Shown: piece after piece, positions 21,839 through 34,700 of the stretch
Position numbering within the stretch: position 1 is the stretch's first letter
Layout: each line of letters starts with the position of its first letter
Assembly (NCBI GenBank): GCA_021464415.1
Contig: CM038469.1
Span: 17,813,901-17,877,900 of the forward strand
Direction of reading: 5' to 3'
Source: Lonicera japonica
Lineage: Eukaryota; Streptophyta; Magnoliopsida; Dipsacales; Caprifoliaceae
DNA length: 64,000 bases
Program-made: the position numbers and the translations under genes
Notes under the pieces: generated by a model
What the model was told of the DNA's origin: nothing
What the model saw: the letters and a program-made list of their open reading frames with translations, nothing else
Database searches by the model: none

Positions 21839-23119
21839 ATTAATTTTTTTCGCAACTGAAACGACTTCTGACCGTCCTGATTTTTCGCACTATAATTGTA
21901 ACTTTGCGTTCCGAACCACATATCCAAAAATCAGCCCGATCCAACGGTGGGATCAAAAGTTACGATTAATTTACGACTGCTGTACCGAAAAACCTAAAGA
22001 TCTTCTATCGTATTCCTTCCGCCATCAAATCTTGCACCAAGTGTGGGCTACGGTATCACCAAGATTTTCTCCTCTCTCAATAGAACAAACCCTAACTCAT
22101 AAGAATTATTGTTATTATGAGAAGAGACTAAGCCGGCGTATATATATAAGGCTACGATAGGGAACTTAAGGAGAAATAAGTATTTAGGCTTCCTATGGAA
22201 AATTGGAATCCTAATTCCACCATGAATTAGTTCCTTCCATAAATTATAATTCATACCACTAAAGAATTATAATTGCACTCCTGTCCTTATCTCAAAATTA
22301 TATTTCGAGCTCCTTATTATTAAATACTTATTATTCTCCCCACGTTAAGATTACGGATAACCGTCATTTAAATTAAATTACTGACAATTATATTTAAATG
22401 ACTTCTTAATCCTTGAGCCTACCACTTAACTTATTTGACATGTCGGATTAACATAATCCACCTGCAGGGTTTGACATGATCAAAACTTATAAGCTTCTCA
22501 AGGGGCTATCATCAATCCCTATACCGGGACGTGGATTCCATCAATAATTAATATTCATCATACATATAGTGTCGTCATCCAATTCACGAAGATTATTGAT
22601 CCATAAATGAATCTCACTCATAATGAGTCAAAACAACAAACACTACATATATATGTCTATTAATTATTTCAAGATTAAGAGCATAAGTAATCATAATAAC
22701 CATGGGATTTTAAATTGTTTTATATAGTCAGTATAAAAACAATTAACCCAAACTGGTCCTATTCAATACACACAAAGTGTACTAGCACAACGAGTTAAAA
22801 CTATACCGTTTCCTGTAGTTAAAATAAACTACTAAAACTTGTGCTACAATCCTACCGATGGTTGTCCAGTTCCATCTAAGACTGTGAACCATTAAACTTA
22901 TATTCCACAAGAACCGATGATATGATCTTTTGTGTGTAAGCTATACTCTACACACCAAATCATCTACTATATGGAATAACAGACACACATGCACAATATT
23001 TAAATAAATAATATAATGCAACCATTGCCCATAAAGATTCTCATTAAAATCGCAAAACAAAGTTTATAACATATCCAAACCAACAAGAAAATTATGGCTT
23101 TTAGTATATCACTCTAACA
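21839..23119 (-). mobile_element. Probable LTR (copia-like), boundaries uncertain
   Basis: On the minus strand the block starts TGTTAGAGTG at 23119, a usual LTR beginning. It has a TATA-like TTATATATATA near 22138-22150, followed by gene-free transcribed-leader-like text. No internal coding or primer site is adjacent. I could not find its other terminus or a target duplication, so the inner limit near 21839 is only where Tat similarity ends. Confidence 0.4.
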
Positions 23120-24737
23120 CAGAAATCCTAGGATCGGTCCTAGACCCCTGTGTGACGAATTTTCTAGAATTTTAACCCCATTTTCTCACCATTTATCCTC
23201 TAAACTCACAAAACTCGACCCAAACATCCTCCTATCAACTTGAGGGCTCTAAGGAGAGATAAAGGTGGTTCTTAGAAGGATTCTTACTCATTTTTCAATA
23301 TCAATCCAATATAAAACCTCCAAATCCTCCGAATAATCCTCCTGCTTGCTATACATCATCTTTCTCACTGGGATTTCTTCGGATAAAACTTGAACCTTCA
23401 AATTTTCTTCTTCTTTCTCGTTGATAAGTCGAGGTAGGGGTTCTATGGCTTTCAAAACTTGATAGTATGCTTTTATTATTCGAGAATCATTATTTTTTAT
23501 TATTATTTAATTGAGAAAGTTGAAAACAAAAGGGTTCATGGTGTTTCTATGATTTATAAAGCTATGTCTGCATGATTTGAAGCATGATATGCCTTACCCA
23601 CTTGTTGTAATGTGTTATTGGAATCATATATGGTATCTCTTGGCGGTGTGGATATTGTTTTGGGGAAATATGGAATTATTAATTGATTTATACACACCAA
23701 GAGATATAAAATTGGCTGTACTTGAGTGGGTATGGCATAGAGTGCTTCACGTTCGTATAAAAGAGCATGTTTTCATAATGTATACATCATTACTGTGTCA
23801 ACCAACCGCTTGGAGACTCTTTGCATATATGTATTATTCTCATGGCTTGACATATGAGGCGTATCTCTCGCAGTGATGATGATGATGATGAAAGCTTGTA
23901 TGATCCTGATATTATTCTGAATGTGATATGATCCTAGTGTGGATCTAGATATGATTCAGTTGTGGTCCTTCGATTATGAAGGAATTATGTATTGGTTTGG
24001 TGCCTACCGGGATGGAAAATAAGTGGGGCCGGGTGCCCTTGGGTTAAAAATTCCTAAACCTCCAGAGGGCAGCAACACGTCGGCTGTCTAGAGCCAGCGG
24101 TGTGTACCCCGAAAATCTAGACAATGGTAAGGCATCGATGGTTCTGTGATTATCTTACTATTGGTGGACATGTGGTCCAAATTGATTATGATCGATTGAT
24201 ATACTCTAGGGTTGATGGGCCAATTTATGATCATTATCGGATTTTCTCTCGGGCGGTCAGGCCATTGCTATACTCCGGTTCAGTATGGGTGTATTCTGGC
24301 TACGTGACTCTAAGGTTGACACAAGGGAGGTAACCTGCATTGGCATACGCATGCATTATAAAATGAACATAAGGTTTTAAACTGAATTATGTTTCGTATG
24401 TGACTACTTACCCCTACTGAACGTATAGCTCACCCTATTTCCTTAAGCTATTTCAGGTACTAACGAGTCTCAGGGTGACAAAGAGACGATGGGTTCGAGA
24501 ACGAAGTAGAAGGCTCTGATACTACGATTCATTTTTGTAATAGATGTATATCTATGATGCATGTTTATCAGTTATAGTATCATTTTTTCACCCAATGCTT
24601 GTCATCGCTTATTGTATATGTTGTCCTTGACCTATATTCTTCTTATACGCCTGTCTTAGTCCTACTAAGATGGGTTAGTGACTCTCCTGGTCTTACTTAT
24701 AGGTGTTATCCTGTACGATTAAGGTGGGGGCGTTACA
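23120..24737 (+). mobile_element. 5' LTR of chromovirus element C (start truncated)
   Basis: The LTR ends GGGGGCGTTACA at 24737, directly before a primer site. The left part contains the palindrome CTAGGATCGGTCCTAG (23128-23143), then AACCCCATTTTCTC text that parallels LTR D at 27040. The beginning of U3 (TGTAACACC-type) is missing: the block at 21839-23119 abuts it. A (GAT)n tract lies at 23876-23891. Confidence 0.75.
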
Positions 24738-24740
24738 ATT

Positions 24741-24752
24741 TGGTATCAGAGG
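24741..24752 (+). promoter_or_regulatory. Primer-binding site, initiator tRNA-Met (element C)
   Basis: TGGTATCAGAGG follows the LTR end by three bases. Confidence 0.88.
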
Positions 24753-24869
24753 ATAGGTTTTGCGATTACTTGGGTTGTCGGACGAACTTTGTGACATATT
24801 GTGATAGATTACTATCTTGTTAACGTATATTGGGTTGTTATGACGTTTCTCTTCTTATTTTCATATAGA

Positions 24870-26478
24870 ATGACGACTTCACCAAATCACAATGCCACCC
24901 ATGAGAGTTCCACCTCCGGGGAGTCAGTAGATGCTATACGTGCAATGGCCTGAGAGTTGGCCAACGTGTTAGGACATATTGAGTAGCCCTAGGGTAGAGT
25001 CCAAGAGAATAGGGCTATGGTGGCCCTAGAGAAGTTCAAGAAGCTAGCCCCACTTACTTTCAACGGGATGTTTGGTCCTGATGCAGCAGAGTCCTGGCTC
25101 GATCAAATCGAGAGAGCCTTTGAAGTTATGACTTTGTCCGATTAGCTTAATTTGGGGACCTACCAGCTGGTAGATCAAGTTGGTATCTGGTGGAGAAATG
25201 TTTCTAGGAGAGCGGATGCTCCTACCTCCTGGGAGCAATTTACTCAACTGTTGCTAGAACGTTATTTCTCGTCGGTTCATCGGACTCTAAAGAGAGATGA
25301 GTTTCATTCCCTGATTCAAGGGAACATGTTTGTGGCAGAGTACGAGATAAAGTTTGAAGGTCTGAGTCGATTTGATAGGAGTCTAGATAATGACCCTGAC
25401 AAAAATATACGTTTGTTCTTAAAGGGATTGAAACCTTCTATTCGAGAGAATGTGTATCACTTGAATCACGGCAGTGTTGCTGAAGCCGTGAGAATGGCGA
25501 TAAAGGTGGAACAAGATAGGATAGATGATAGTAGGTTTCTTGATAAGAAGAAAGGCTCTATGGGAAATAGAGCAGGTGGTTCGGGAAAGAGGTCCAGGGG
25601 CGATTCTGGGTCATTTAGTGGCGGCACTGGGAGAGGTCTATTTTTAGGGACTGGTTATGAGGGTCAGGGACCCAGGGAGAGGATCTATTTTAGGTGCAGT
25701 TAATCAGGATATCTCCGTAGAGATTACCCTAATATAGGTCAGCAAGTGCCCCACTTTTCTTATAGTCGGCCACAGTATCAGGGCTCGACCCGTACGAGCG
25801 GTGAGGGCCAATCCTTCTCTAGTAACCAAGGTGGCCAAGGCCGTGGGCAGAATCAAAGTGGGTCTCAAGGAGGTGGAAGCTCATACTCTCGGGGTGGTGG
25901 CAGAACACAAGGTTGGTTCTACACGTTGACACAATCAGAGCATCCAAATGTTAAAATAATGGAAGGTATTATCTTGTTCTTCAGTACCTGGGTTAAGGTT
26001 CTATTTGATAATGGTGCCTCCCATTCCTTTATTTCACGTACGTTGGTTGATATATTGGGGTTGTGTGTTGAATTATTGAATACACCCTTATGGGTTGGTA
26101 CACCCACGGGAAATATAATTCGGTTGGGATCTGTTTGTAGGAGCTGCTTATTGAGTTTTAGGGAGTCCTCGGTAAAGTTTGATCTTATTGTTCTTGATAC
26201 GGGGGATTATGATCTTATACTGGGTATGGATTGGTTAGCCACTTTCCATCTGCTAATTAATTGCTTTAGATGTCGGGTATCGATTCTGCTATCAAATAGT
26301 GAAGTTTTGACCTTCTAGTGTGAACCCGAGTCATTTGTTTCGTGTGCATTTCTGAAATCTAGAGAACAACGAAGTTACTTTGGGTGGTTGACTAGTATCT
26401 TAGCACGAGAGGATGGCAGTTCTCTTCCCTCTGATCTACTCGTGGTTAGGGAATTTCCTGATATTCTTCCAGGTCTAC
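24870..26478 (+). pseudogene. Gag and protease of chromovirus element C
   Basis: Gag builds the virus-like particle and protease matures it. Reading from the ATG at 24870, in-frame stops occur at about 24951, 24985 and 25143. The Gag core (25152-25703) has the FHSLIQGNMFVAEYEIKFE motif. The zinc knuckle is damaged: the CS-stop-SGYLRRDYP segment at 25695-25725 replaces the usual CX2CX4HX4C. A Gly/Gln/Ser-rich linker follows. The protease (25746-26318) has FDNGASHSFI where most relatives have DSGASH, and the ILGMDWL motif. It reaches the first residues before RT (REFPDILPG) and is cut off at 26479 by LTR D. Confidence 0.85.
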
Positions 26479-28485
26479 TGTAACACCCCTAGCCCTATTT
26501 TGCTTTTAAAACTCTCGTCGTATTTCGTGTAGTTGATAACTTGTATTTCGGCTAGCGTTCTTATGGTGTAATGTACCTACTTGTAGTTTCAAGCCTTGAG
26601 CATGTTGTTATAGTGTAATTAAGTTTGAATAATCAATCGTTTCATCATTCGGGTGGTCCGAATTGAAAACGAGATCTTAAACGTGTGTTTTGATTCTACG
26701 CGATTTACTAAATTTTGGCCAATTTTGAAAGATCATAACTTCTTCATTCGATGTCCAAATGACTCCCTGTTTGCGGCCAAATCTTCCTCTCATTCCCCTC
26801 TACAAGTTTCGTGTTTGGCCCGAGTCAAGATTCGGAACGTTTCGAGGCTCATTCTGGGATTTTAAGGTGACAATTTGTTGCAACAGTCACCATGATCGAT
26901 CATGGTACACTCCATGATCGATCATGGGCACACTAGAGCACTCCAGAACACTTCAAGATCGATTATGGGCGGACCATGATTGATCATGGTAAGCCTGTAA
27001 GTCGTATTTGACCAATTTTGACCCGAAAACTCACCCTTTTAACCCCATTTCTCCCGCACCTTCGACATAACCATTCCAAGGGAGAGTGAGGGTCTTGAGA
27101 GCAACCCAAGGGAGGGTTATTTGAAGCTTGGAAGGCATCCAATCTATTGATCCACGCTTGGGCTTCCGAGTCATCTTCTTCTCCTTCGTCTTCAACCTTC
27201 CGCACCTCCATTAAAGCTTGGCGAAGCTTTAGGGTTTCAATTTCTTGGGGAGAAAACACCGCCACACCATCATTTTTGGAATTAGAGCTTCATAGAGGTG
27301 GGAATCTAGTATCAAAACTATTTTTCTAACTTGTTATGGTTTGATTCTCACTATACCATATATTAACTCAAAAAACCCTAAGTTATCTACACATGCTTTG
27401 GGTATATGATGAGATTATGATGCAATGTTTAAATTAATGATTCTAGTAGCCTATATGTTGATTAAATAACATGATTCAACTATGATTTCTTATCAAATAC
27501 TCTCCCTTCACTGAAACCCAACTTGGACAAGATTATATACTGATGATTCTTGCTACGCATATTTATATAAACTGATAATGGTCCAAGTGGTTGGATTTCT
27601 TCATAAAATACTTATTAAACGAGTTGTTCTACTTACTGAGATGGTTTATACTACAAATCTCATATTGAAAACATTACGGGTTTTATGTGGGATGATTGGT
27701 TTGCCTAAAGGCTTATTGCTAGCGCTAGTCCATGATAGGTCCCAGGTTCGTCTCTAACGATTGAGACTTAAGTTGGGACAGAGAGCCCCTGGGTGCAAGA
27801 CCCGAAATCGTGCACGGAAAATAACGGGAGGCCCTGCTGCCGCGTGGTTGAAAGGCCACGAAATGCAGACCTGGTTGTACGCTTGGATAGACGCTGTTAT
27901 CGTTGAGACTTGGGATTCATGAGTTCTGGGGTGAAACCCGTATCAGTTGTATTACAAGGTTGTTGATATAAGCTACTTACATATATATGTGTATATATGA
28001 GGAGTAAAGAAGGCCTTGCTACTTTTTCTAAATTTAATCTATTATATGATTCCCACTGAGTCAGTTTGACTCACTCCTACTATTTTCTATATAGGTACTT
28101 CTACAGGTTCGTCGGGAAAGGGGAAAAGGAAGGAAACGCTTCTTAGACTGCCTCATTTCCTACCTTATAGTTAATTGAGGGTCCTTCAAATGGAAGGACC
28201 ATTGGTCTTAAAATTTTGTTTACACTTGCGATGTGATATGTAATATGTATATTTCCTCTATGACTGATATGTAAATTAAGGATTGTAGACTTATGTTTTG
28301 GAACCTCATTAGAGGCCTGTAACATATACTTTGTATGATATGGTTATGGTGTGAATTTCAGTTTCATGGATATAATCATTGCTTATTGTTCTATGTTTAT
28401 CTAATTTTGGATCGCCGTCGAGTACGGCTCCGTGATTAACCAGGTCCCGGAGGGTGAATCCTTTTAACGGGATTTGGGGCGTCAC
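26479..28485 (+). mobile_element. 5' LTR of chromovirus element D (2007 bp)
   Basis: Starts TGTAACACCCC and ends GGGCGTCACA, followed by a primer site. U3 contains the palindrome CCATGATCGATCATGG at 26890-26905 and 26912-26927, plus two degenerate copies at ~26954 and 26974-26989. It interrupts the pol of element C at the protease/RT boundary and is therefore younger. Tekay/Del-like affiliation is inferred from LTR ends and Gag. Confidence 0.88.
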
Positions 28486-28488
28486 AAG

Positions 28489-28501
28489 TTGGTATCAGAG
28501 G
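28489..28501 (+). promoter_or_regulatory. Primer-binding site, initiator tRNA-Met (element D)
   Basis: TTGGTATCAGAGG begins four bases after the LTR end. Confidence 0.88.
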
Positions 28502-28849
28502 CATAGGTTTCTTTTCCTTTCGCCGAGAGTGGGGTAGAATAGGAAATTCGATTTCGTGTTGATTCTATCCATTCTAATTATTAAGATTGGGAGAAACTCG
28601 AGGAGCCCGTTTTTGTTTCTAGCGTATAGCAGAGGGACTAATGGGTTATATTATAGTCAGCCACCGCGCAACGGATGACTATACTATAAATCATTAGTAT
28701 ACCGCCACTAACTAGAATCGAAACAAGATGCTCAATTGGGTTCTACCCAGAAGGTTTATTTCTTATTCCCCGGATGTTCACTTCGTCTTTCAATTCCATG
28801 TTATCCTGTGATACTTGTGGTACTAAACATATTTTGCTCTTCTTATAGA

Positions 28850-29766
28850 ATGGGGCTGAAGAAAGGAAGTAAGAGGCCGGTTTATCAACATGACAATCCG
28901 GGTGAGGAGGAACCCATTGAGAATCAGGATACCGGGGGTGGTTCTAATCAAGATTTGGCTGCCCGGTTGGAAACTATGATGAGTGGGTTTCTCAACAAAC
29001 TCACCGGTGTCCTTAAGAACAATCATGGTACTACTAGCGGTGTCGGTCCTAGCCACACTCCGAGCTCCTAGGAACACTACCAATGATGATGAAGATGTGG
29101 TGAATGTTGAGCATGATCCTCAAGGAGGGGAGGGCGATGAGGTTTATTACCTTAAGGAATTTAATCGTTTACAGCCACCAAAGTTTGACGGGTCACCTGG
29201 ACCCGAAGCCGCTGAAGGATGGCTTTACCATATCCACTCCCAACTCAGAATATTGAATGCCCCTGAGCAAATGTGGGTTGGATTCGCTTCTTTAAAGCTT
29301 GAGGGAAGTGCACTACGATGGTGGAGGTCCATCGGTGGACTTAATGTGATTGCTGGTTGGGTTGAGTTTGATAGAGCCTTTCGTGATAAGTACGTGTCTG
29401 ATGCATACTGTAGAGCAAAGAGAGATGAGTTCTACAACTTGATTCAGGGTAGAATGTCGGTTGAGGAGTATCGTCTTAAGTTCGAGGAGCTAAAAATGTA
29501 TGTGATGGGGATTTCTGATCAGCAAAAGCAAGAGAGATTCCTCAATGGCCTTAGAGTTCAATATCACCGTATAATGGGTTTCACTGAATTTCCCAATTAC
29601 AAAGCTTGTGTTGAAGCGGCTCTTAAGCTCGATAGCCAATTTGAACAAACCACCCATCTTATGGGACCAGCGAACAAGAGAAGAGGAAATGATCGGAAGG
29701 GCCCTTGGGATAGGAACAAGAAAACTCGTTCTAGTTCAGAATCTTCTGGAGGAAATAACACTACCA
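28850..29766 (+). pseudogene. Gag of chromovirus element D, frameshifted and truncated
   Basis: The ATG at 28850 follows a TCTTATAGA context seen also before the element C gag start. The first frame (to 29071) encodes a short acidic and Gln-rich N-terminus. A frameshift near 29060 moves the reading to the frame of 28983-29909. That frame holds the retrotransposon Gag core: LQPPKFDGSPGPEAAEGWL, an RWWRS motif, FRDKYVSDAYCRAKRDEF and GRMSVEEYRLKFEEL. The basic tail (KRRGNDRKGPWDRNKK) should lead to a zinc knuckle. Instead the sequence changes at ~29767 into a 115-bp tandem array, so the knuckle and all enzymes are lost. Confidence 0.87.
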
Positions 29767-30597
29767 GTGGAGTGCGAAGAATTCCTGTCTCTGAGGAATC
29801 CGAAAAATTCCCATCGTGGGGAACACGTGGAGTCGCTATTTCCCATCGTGGGGAAAGTGGTTTCGGAAAAATTCCCATCATGTGGAATGCGAAAAATTCT
29901 TGTCTCTAAGGAATCCGAAAAATTCCCATCGTGGGGAACACATGGAGTCGTTATTTTCCTTCGTGGGGAAAGGGGTTTCAGAAAAATTCGCATCGTGGGG
30001 AATGCGAATAGTTCTTGTCTCTGAGGAATCCGAAATATTTTCATCGGTGGGAACACGTGGAGTCGCTATTTTCGATTGTGGGGAAAGTGCTTTCGAAAAC
30101 ATTCCCATCGTGGGGAATGCGAAGAATTCCTGTCTCTGAGGAATCCGAAAAATTCCCATCATGGGGAACACGTGGAGTCGTTATTTCCCTTCATGGGGAA
30201 AGGAGTTTCGGAAAAATTCCCATCGTGGGGAATGCGAAGAATTCCTGTCTCTGAGGAATCCGAAAAAAATTCCCTTCGTGGGGAACACGTGGAGTCGTTA
30301 TTTCCCTTCGTGGGAAAAGGGGTTTCGAAAAAATTCCCATTGTGGGGAATGCGAAGAATTCCTGTCTCTAAGGAATCCAAAAAATTCCCATCGTGGAGAA
30401 AGTGGTTTCGGAAAAATTCTCATCGTGGGGAATGCGAAGAATTCCTATATCTGAGGAATCCGGAAAAAATTCCCTTCGTGGGGATCACGTAGAGTCGTTA
30501 TTTCCCTTCGTGGGAAAAGGGGTTTCGGAAAAATTTTCATCGTGGGGAATGCGAAGAATTCCTGTCTCTGAGGAATCCGGAAAAAATTCCCTAATAC
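29767..30597 (+). repeat. 115-bp tandem array built of hairpins, 8 units
   Basis: The landmark CCTGTCT/CTTGTCT recurs at 29784, 29899, 30014, 30129, 30244, 30361, (30444) and 30561: mostly 115 bp, one shortened unit of 83 bp. Each full unit has three copies of TTCCC-ATCGTG-GGGAA and one GAATTCC...GGAATCC, that is, four short inverted repeats. The array is open in several frames on both strands because the short words recur; I do not consider it a gene. Confidence 0.92.
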
Positions 30598-31480
30598 TGT
30601 CTCTTTGCCATGGTTCCATTACTCAGACACTTCCTTGTTGATTTTTTCAAAAATTATATGTTAGAGAGAACTGCTTGCAAGTGGAAGTGCTTTTTCTTTT
30701 CCACTCCTTTCACCCTCACAATTTTGACCGCTGGAGTTATTGGGGAATCAGACCTTTTGAATCAACTTTTTTCGAAAAGCTTTCGGACCGTTGTGCATGG
30801 ACTTTTGGGATTTGGCATCTCTCTACCCTCAGTTTTCCTCCTTTAGTCATGGGGATAGAATTTCTCTTGGAATTCTCAATCATCCTCAAGCTATCCTCTG
30901 ATTTTTCCACAAGGAAGATGCTGGTCCGGTATCGCTTTCTGTTTTTCGATACCCTTATTGCTCCATCTTTTGTTTATCCGGCCTTTTATTTTTAGCTTTC
31001 GGATTTTTCTTGCTCTTTTCTTTTCTTTGCTTTTTCCAAAACAGGAGCCTTATTTACCTAAGATGTAGCCCTCCGCCTTTTTGGCACAGCTGTCACTCTT
31101 AGTGTGGCTCTCCCTGTCGATTTTCTTCTTTTTTGTTTTTCTCACTTTTTTCCTCTCTTGGACCAACGGGATTTTTTCCCTTTTCTACTCTTTGAATTTT
31201 TTCTGGTACCCGATTCCTCTTTTACACCTTCCTTGTTTATCAATCAGATTCGAGCCTTTCAAAAAATAGATCCATCCTTTAGAATTTCGGTTCCTCCACA
31301 GATTTTTAGAGTTTCAAACTTTTGGGCTTTGATCTGCCATCTCGTGCGTGTGCATGAGTCTTGGCCCTTTTGTATCCCAGGAGAAGTTGATTCATGGTCT
31401 GTCATTTCCCCCCTCCCCCCCCCCCCGTTTTTTTTTTAGCAATCTGGTCAAAATTGAGGGTAACCGCAAGGGGGTAGCTG
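30598..31480. other. Pyrimidine-rich stretch, no gene recognised
   Basis: The plus strand is rich in T and C (runs such as CTCTTTTCTTTTCTTTGC near 31012) and has several open frames with no recognisable domain. It may be the far 3' region of Tat element B. A run of C lies at 31412-31428. No LTR end can be seen. Confidence 0.4.
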
Positions 31481-31498
31481 CAGGGTCTGACCCCCCAG

Positions 31499-31600
31499 CC
31501 GTACGGCTGGCAGCCAACCGTACGGCTGGCAGCCAACCGTACGGCTGGGGGCTAGCCATACGGTTGGCTAGCCTGCGGCTGGCCTCCAAATCCTATAAAT
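31499..31600 (+). promoter_or_regulatory. Promoter with 19-bp-phased CCGTACGG palindromes and TATA box
   Basis: CCGTACGG occurs at 31499, 31518 and 31537, and CCATACGG at 31556: four copies at exactly 19-bp steps, each embedded in GCCAACCGTACGGCTGGC-like text. TATAAAT follows at 31594-31600. A CT-rich leader with CTCTCTCTCT near 31640 precedes the first ATG at 31712. Confidence 0.7.
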
Positions 31601-31711
31601 AGGCCAATGTTGACTCATTCTCTTTACTTCTTCTTGCGATCTCTCTCTCTAGCATATAAATATCTGATTTTTCAAAAAATATTTAGCGAGTGTTCTTAAG
31701 TAGTGAGAGCG

Positions 31712-34700
31712 ATGGCATTTGCGAGATTGCTATTGATCTTCGTGTTCATGATGATGGGGGGACCCACCGGAGGGCGGGGAGTCGCCAGAGCTACTCCCGG
31801 GGGACGAGGTGGAGTCGATCACCGCGATGATGAATGGGCGCCTGATCTGTGCGCCGCATCACGATAACTGGGAGGGTGTGGCTTGGGAGGGGCCACTGGG
31901 TGCAGACGGGTCACTACAGCGAGCGATGTACCGCAACGTGCCCTTGATTTCGCCGGGAGAGGGGCGAGAGTGGCTGTTGATGGAGCCTGCGGCACACGAG
32001 ATTCGCCGCCGTACTCGGGTATGCCCTAATTTCTGATATTTAAGCTAAGTGATGTTTTTGAAAGAATGCAATGACATGATATGCATGAAATGTGATAAAT
32101 TCAATAATTACTTGCCATTGTAGACATACTTAACATAGATTATTTTTGAAAATGTTTTTTGTACATCGTATTAATAAACCATTAGTGAGCCATATAATTT
32201 TATTAAAAATCCGTGGTGTAACAGAGGAGTGGGCATTGCCGTGGTATCACGCGTGCTGCTCCTGAGCTCCGAGACCAGCTACCGCCGTTGGTGAGGGCGT
32301 ATCTGAGCGCGACCCCGTTCGGGAGGTTCATCGAGGTGCTACCAGGCGAAGAGTTCCATCGGTCGGTGAGCCTGCCGACGGTGTTGGGGGAGAGATGGTG
32401 GGACATGACGCACACCTTCCATTGGAGTTGGGGGGAGATGACACTGACCCCAGAGGACGACTTTGTGCTGACGGGGTTGCCTGTTGGAGGGGAGGCCTTG
32501 GCACCCAACCCCCGGGTACGCATCACGCTAGATGCTATGGGAGCGGTGCTAGGATGGAGACCTAGCCGGATAGTGGCGGATGGGATACCCCACACGGCGA
32601 TGGTGCACCACATCGAGGCAGAGAGTGAGAGGTATGGGGATGGACCGATGATGTGGCAGGAGGTTCGCCAGCTATCTCGATGTTTTCTACTGCTGGTGCT
32701 GCATGACTTCTTCTACGCCCGGGGCGGCGACAACTTGCGGTTGTGGTGGCTGCCGTACTTGCGATTTTTCGACCAGCTATACGCGTTCACATGGGGAGGA
32801 TACGTGCTAGCGGTGCTGTACAAGTCGATGGACTTGGTGTGCCGTCACATGGAGCTCAACCATCGCGGGCTGGTCACGCTTTGGGAGGTAAGTAATTTAT
32901 TTAAATCTCCGGTTATCTTTTACAAAAAAGTGATTGTTAATAAAACTGTGATGGTTTGATAATTTAATAAGAAGTGTGATAATATGTGACAGATGTGGTT
33001 TATCGCGCATACTCATCAGGGTATTGGTCAGATTCACCTACATCCGACCTTTGCAGATGAGTTCCCGCTCTTCAGACGGTATTACAGCGGGAACATAGTT
33101 GGGGTGTACCGCTACCTGACCCCGGATGTTAGCGCAGTCGACGTCTCTAGTCTACAGCTAGATCAGGTATGCAATGAGTTAATGAAATTTAAATAAGTTG
33201 GAAAAAGGAAATTTATTAATGGCGTATATCGATGTGGCAGGTTCAGTGGAGCCCGTGGCCTGCGTTCGTGACACAGCAGTGGGGATATGCTGATGCGCTA
33301 GCGGCTGCGCGTTCGAGACGGCTGTTTGCGCACGAGTACGGTGTAGCGTTCTACCTGGGTGAGCGGGTGGTAAGGCAGCAACTCCCGGGTTTGGTTTTAG
33401 AGTTCTGGCGTGGCCTCCAGCGGCGATGAGGCGGCCGGGCATGTTATCTACAGATGAGAGGGCACTGTTTTTGGCTGGCGTTTCGATTGAGGGTTTGTTG
33501 GTGGAAGGTGAGTACGGGACTTTTGCTCACCGTTACTTGATGAGGAGGGTGCGTGGATGAGTGATCTACGTGAGGTATGCTGCCATAGGGGGAGATCCAA
33601 TGTACATCCGGGGGCAGCTGTGTATTGCGCAGCGGGTTTCGCACCAGCTCGTCCCTGCACTGAACCGGAGGGCGAAGGGGATTGCAAATTTGGACGATGA
33701 AGATCCGCATGGTGAGAGAGAGATGGGCCCACAACAAGTGGAGGGGGAGGAGGATGATGATGAGGGGTCCGAGGAGGTGCCTTTGGGGGGAGGAAATAGT
33801 GGGGCATCACCAGTTGGGCCAGGTGGAGGAGTAGGGGAGGAGCCGACTGTTGCAGTTTCGCCAGGACGAGGTAGGGCGGTGAGGGGAGGGAGGAGTCCAG
33901 TCGGAGGACGGAGCCCGGTGTCGAGGCCGCCCATTCCACCGGCCATGGCAGGGAGGACACCTCAGTTGTCTTCGGAGGAGATTAGGCAGATGCTGGAGTC
34001 AGGCCAGACACCGGAGGGGCGTGGGTCGGTGTCAGGGTCGTCGCCCATGTTCAGGCCCGGAGACATGGACTGGGTCCATCATGTGTCGTTCTCGCCGTTG
34101 CTGCGCACACTTATCGGGTCGCCAGGTGCAGGTCCATGGGGCTGAGGCCTTACTCTTTGTCTACCCGATCATCAGGCGCGGCCCGTGGGATCGTTTTTTG
34201 GGAGCTAGGAGAGAGGGCAACTCAATTGGGAGTGGAGGCGGGTATAGGTCAGGCTCTAGCGGGTGAGGGCGGTAACAAGGGTAAGGGCAAAGCGGTGGTG
34301 CCAGAGTCTGAGGGGGGAGAGGATACCGGGGAGGACCTTCCCTCGGCGGGCAGAGTTGGCGGAGCTGGTCCGTCGCAGGCTGGTGGGGCGTTGACGTCTT
34401 ACTCAATCCTGGAGTATCCATGGATATCCCCTACCTGGATTTCGGCCGACCCAAGCAATACCGGATTCCTGATGTGCCTGTGGACGATGAGCAGATGGGG
34501 GCCTTGGCGCATGTCTCGGACGAGGAGGTATGGTTATCTCATTAAAAAGTTAAGTATATGTGTTGATTATAAATACTGATAACTTGGCTTTGACAGATGG
34601 GCTCATTCCTGCTTTGCTAGGTGGCTGAGTTGCTGAGGAGCTACTTCAACACGTACGGGTTGCTGACATTTGCGGATCCCTTCCCGACGTATTACATGGG

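Noticed and set aside
21839..23119. A complete solo LTR with target duplication
   Set aside because: The CAGAA flank on the right has no partner on the left; the terminus could not be located.
29608..30641. Several overlapping ORFs in all frames on both strands
   Set aside because: They are readings of the 115-bp array, whose short words keep frames open; only the part before 29767 is real Gag.
30610..31602. Hydrophobic ORFs that look like membrane proteins
   Set aside because: The T-rich plus strand yields Phe/Leu-rich frames by composition; no signal or domain is recognised.
33448..33960. Pro/Ser-rich minus-strand ORFs opposite the PMD gene (also 33566-33946)
   Set aside because: They mirror the Gly/Glu-rich tail of the plus-strand gene in a GC-rich stretch; no independent evidence.
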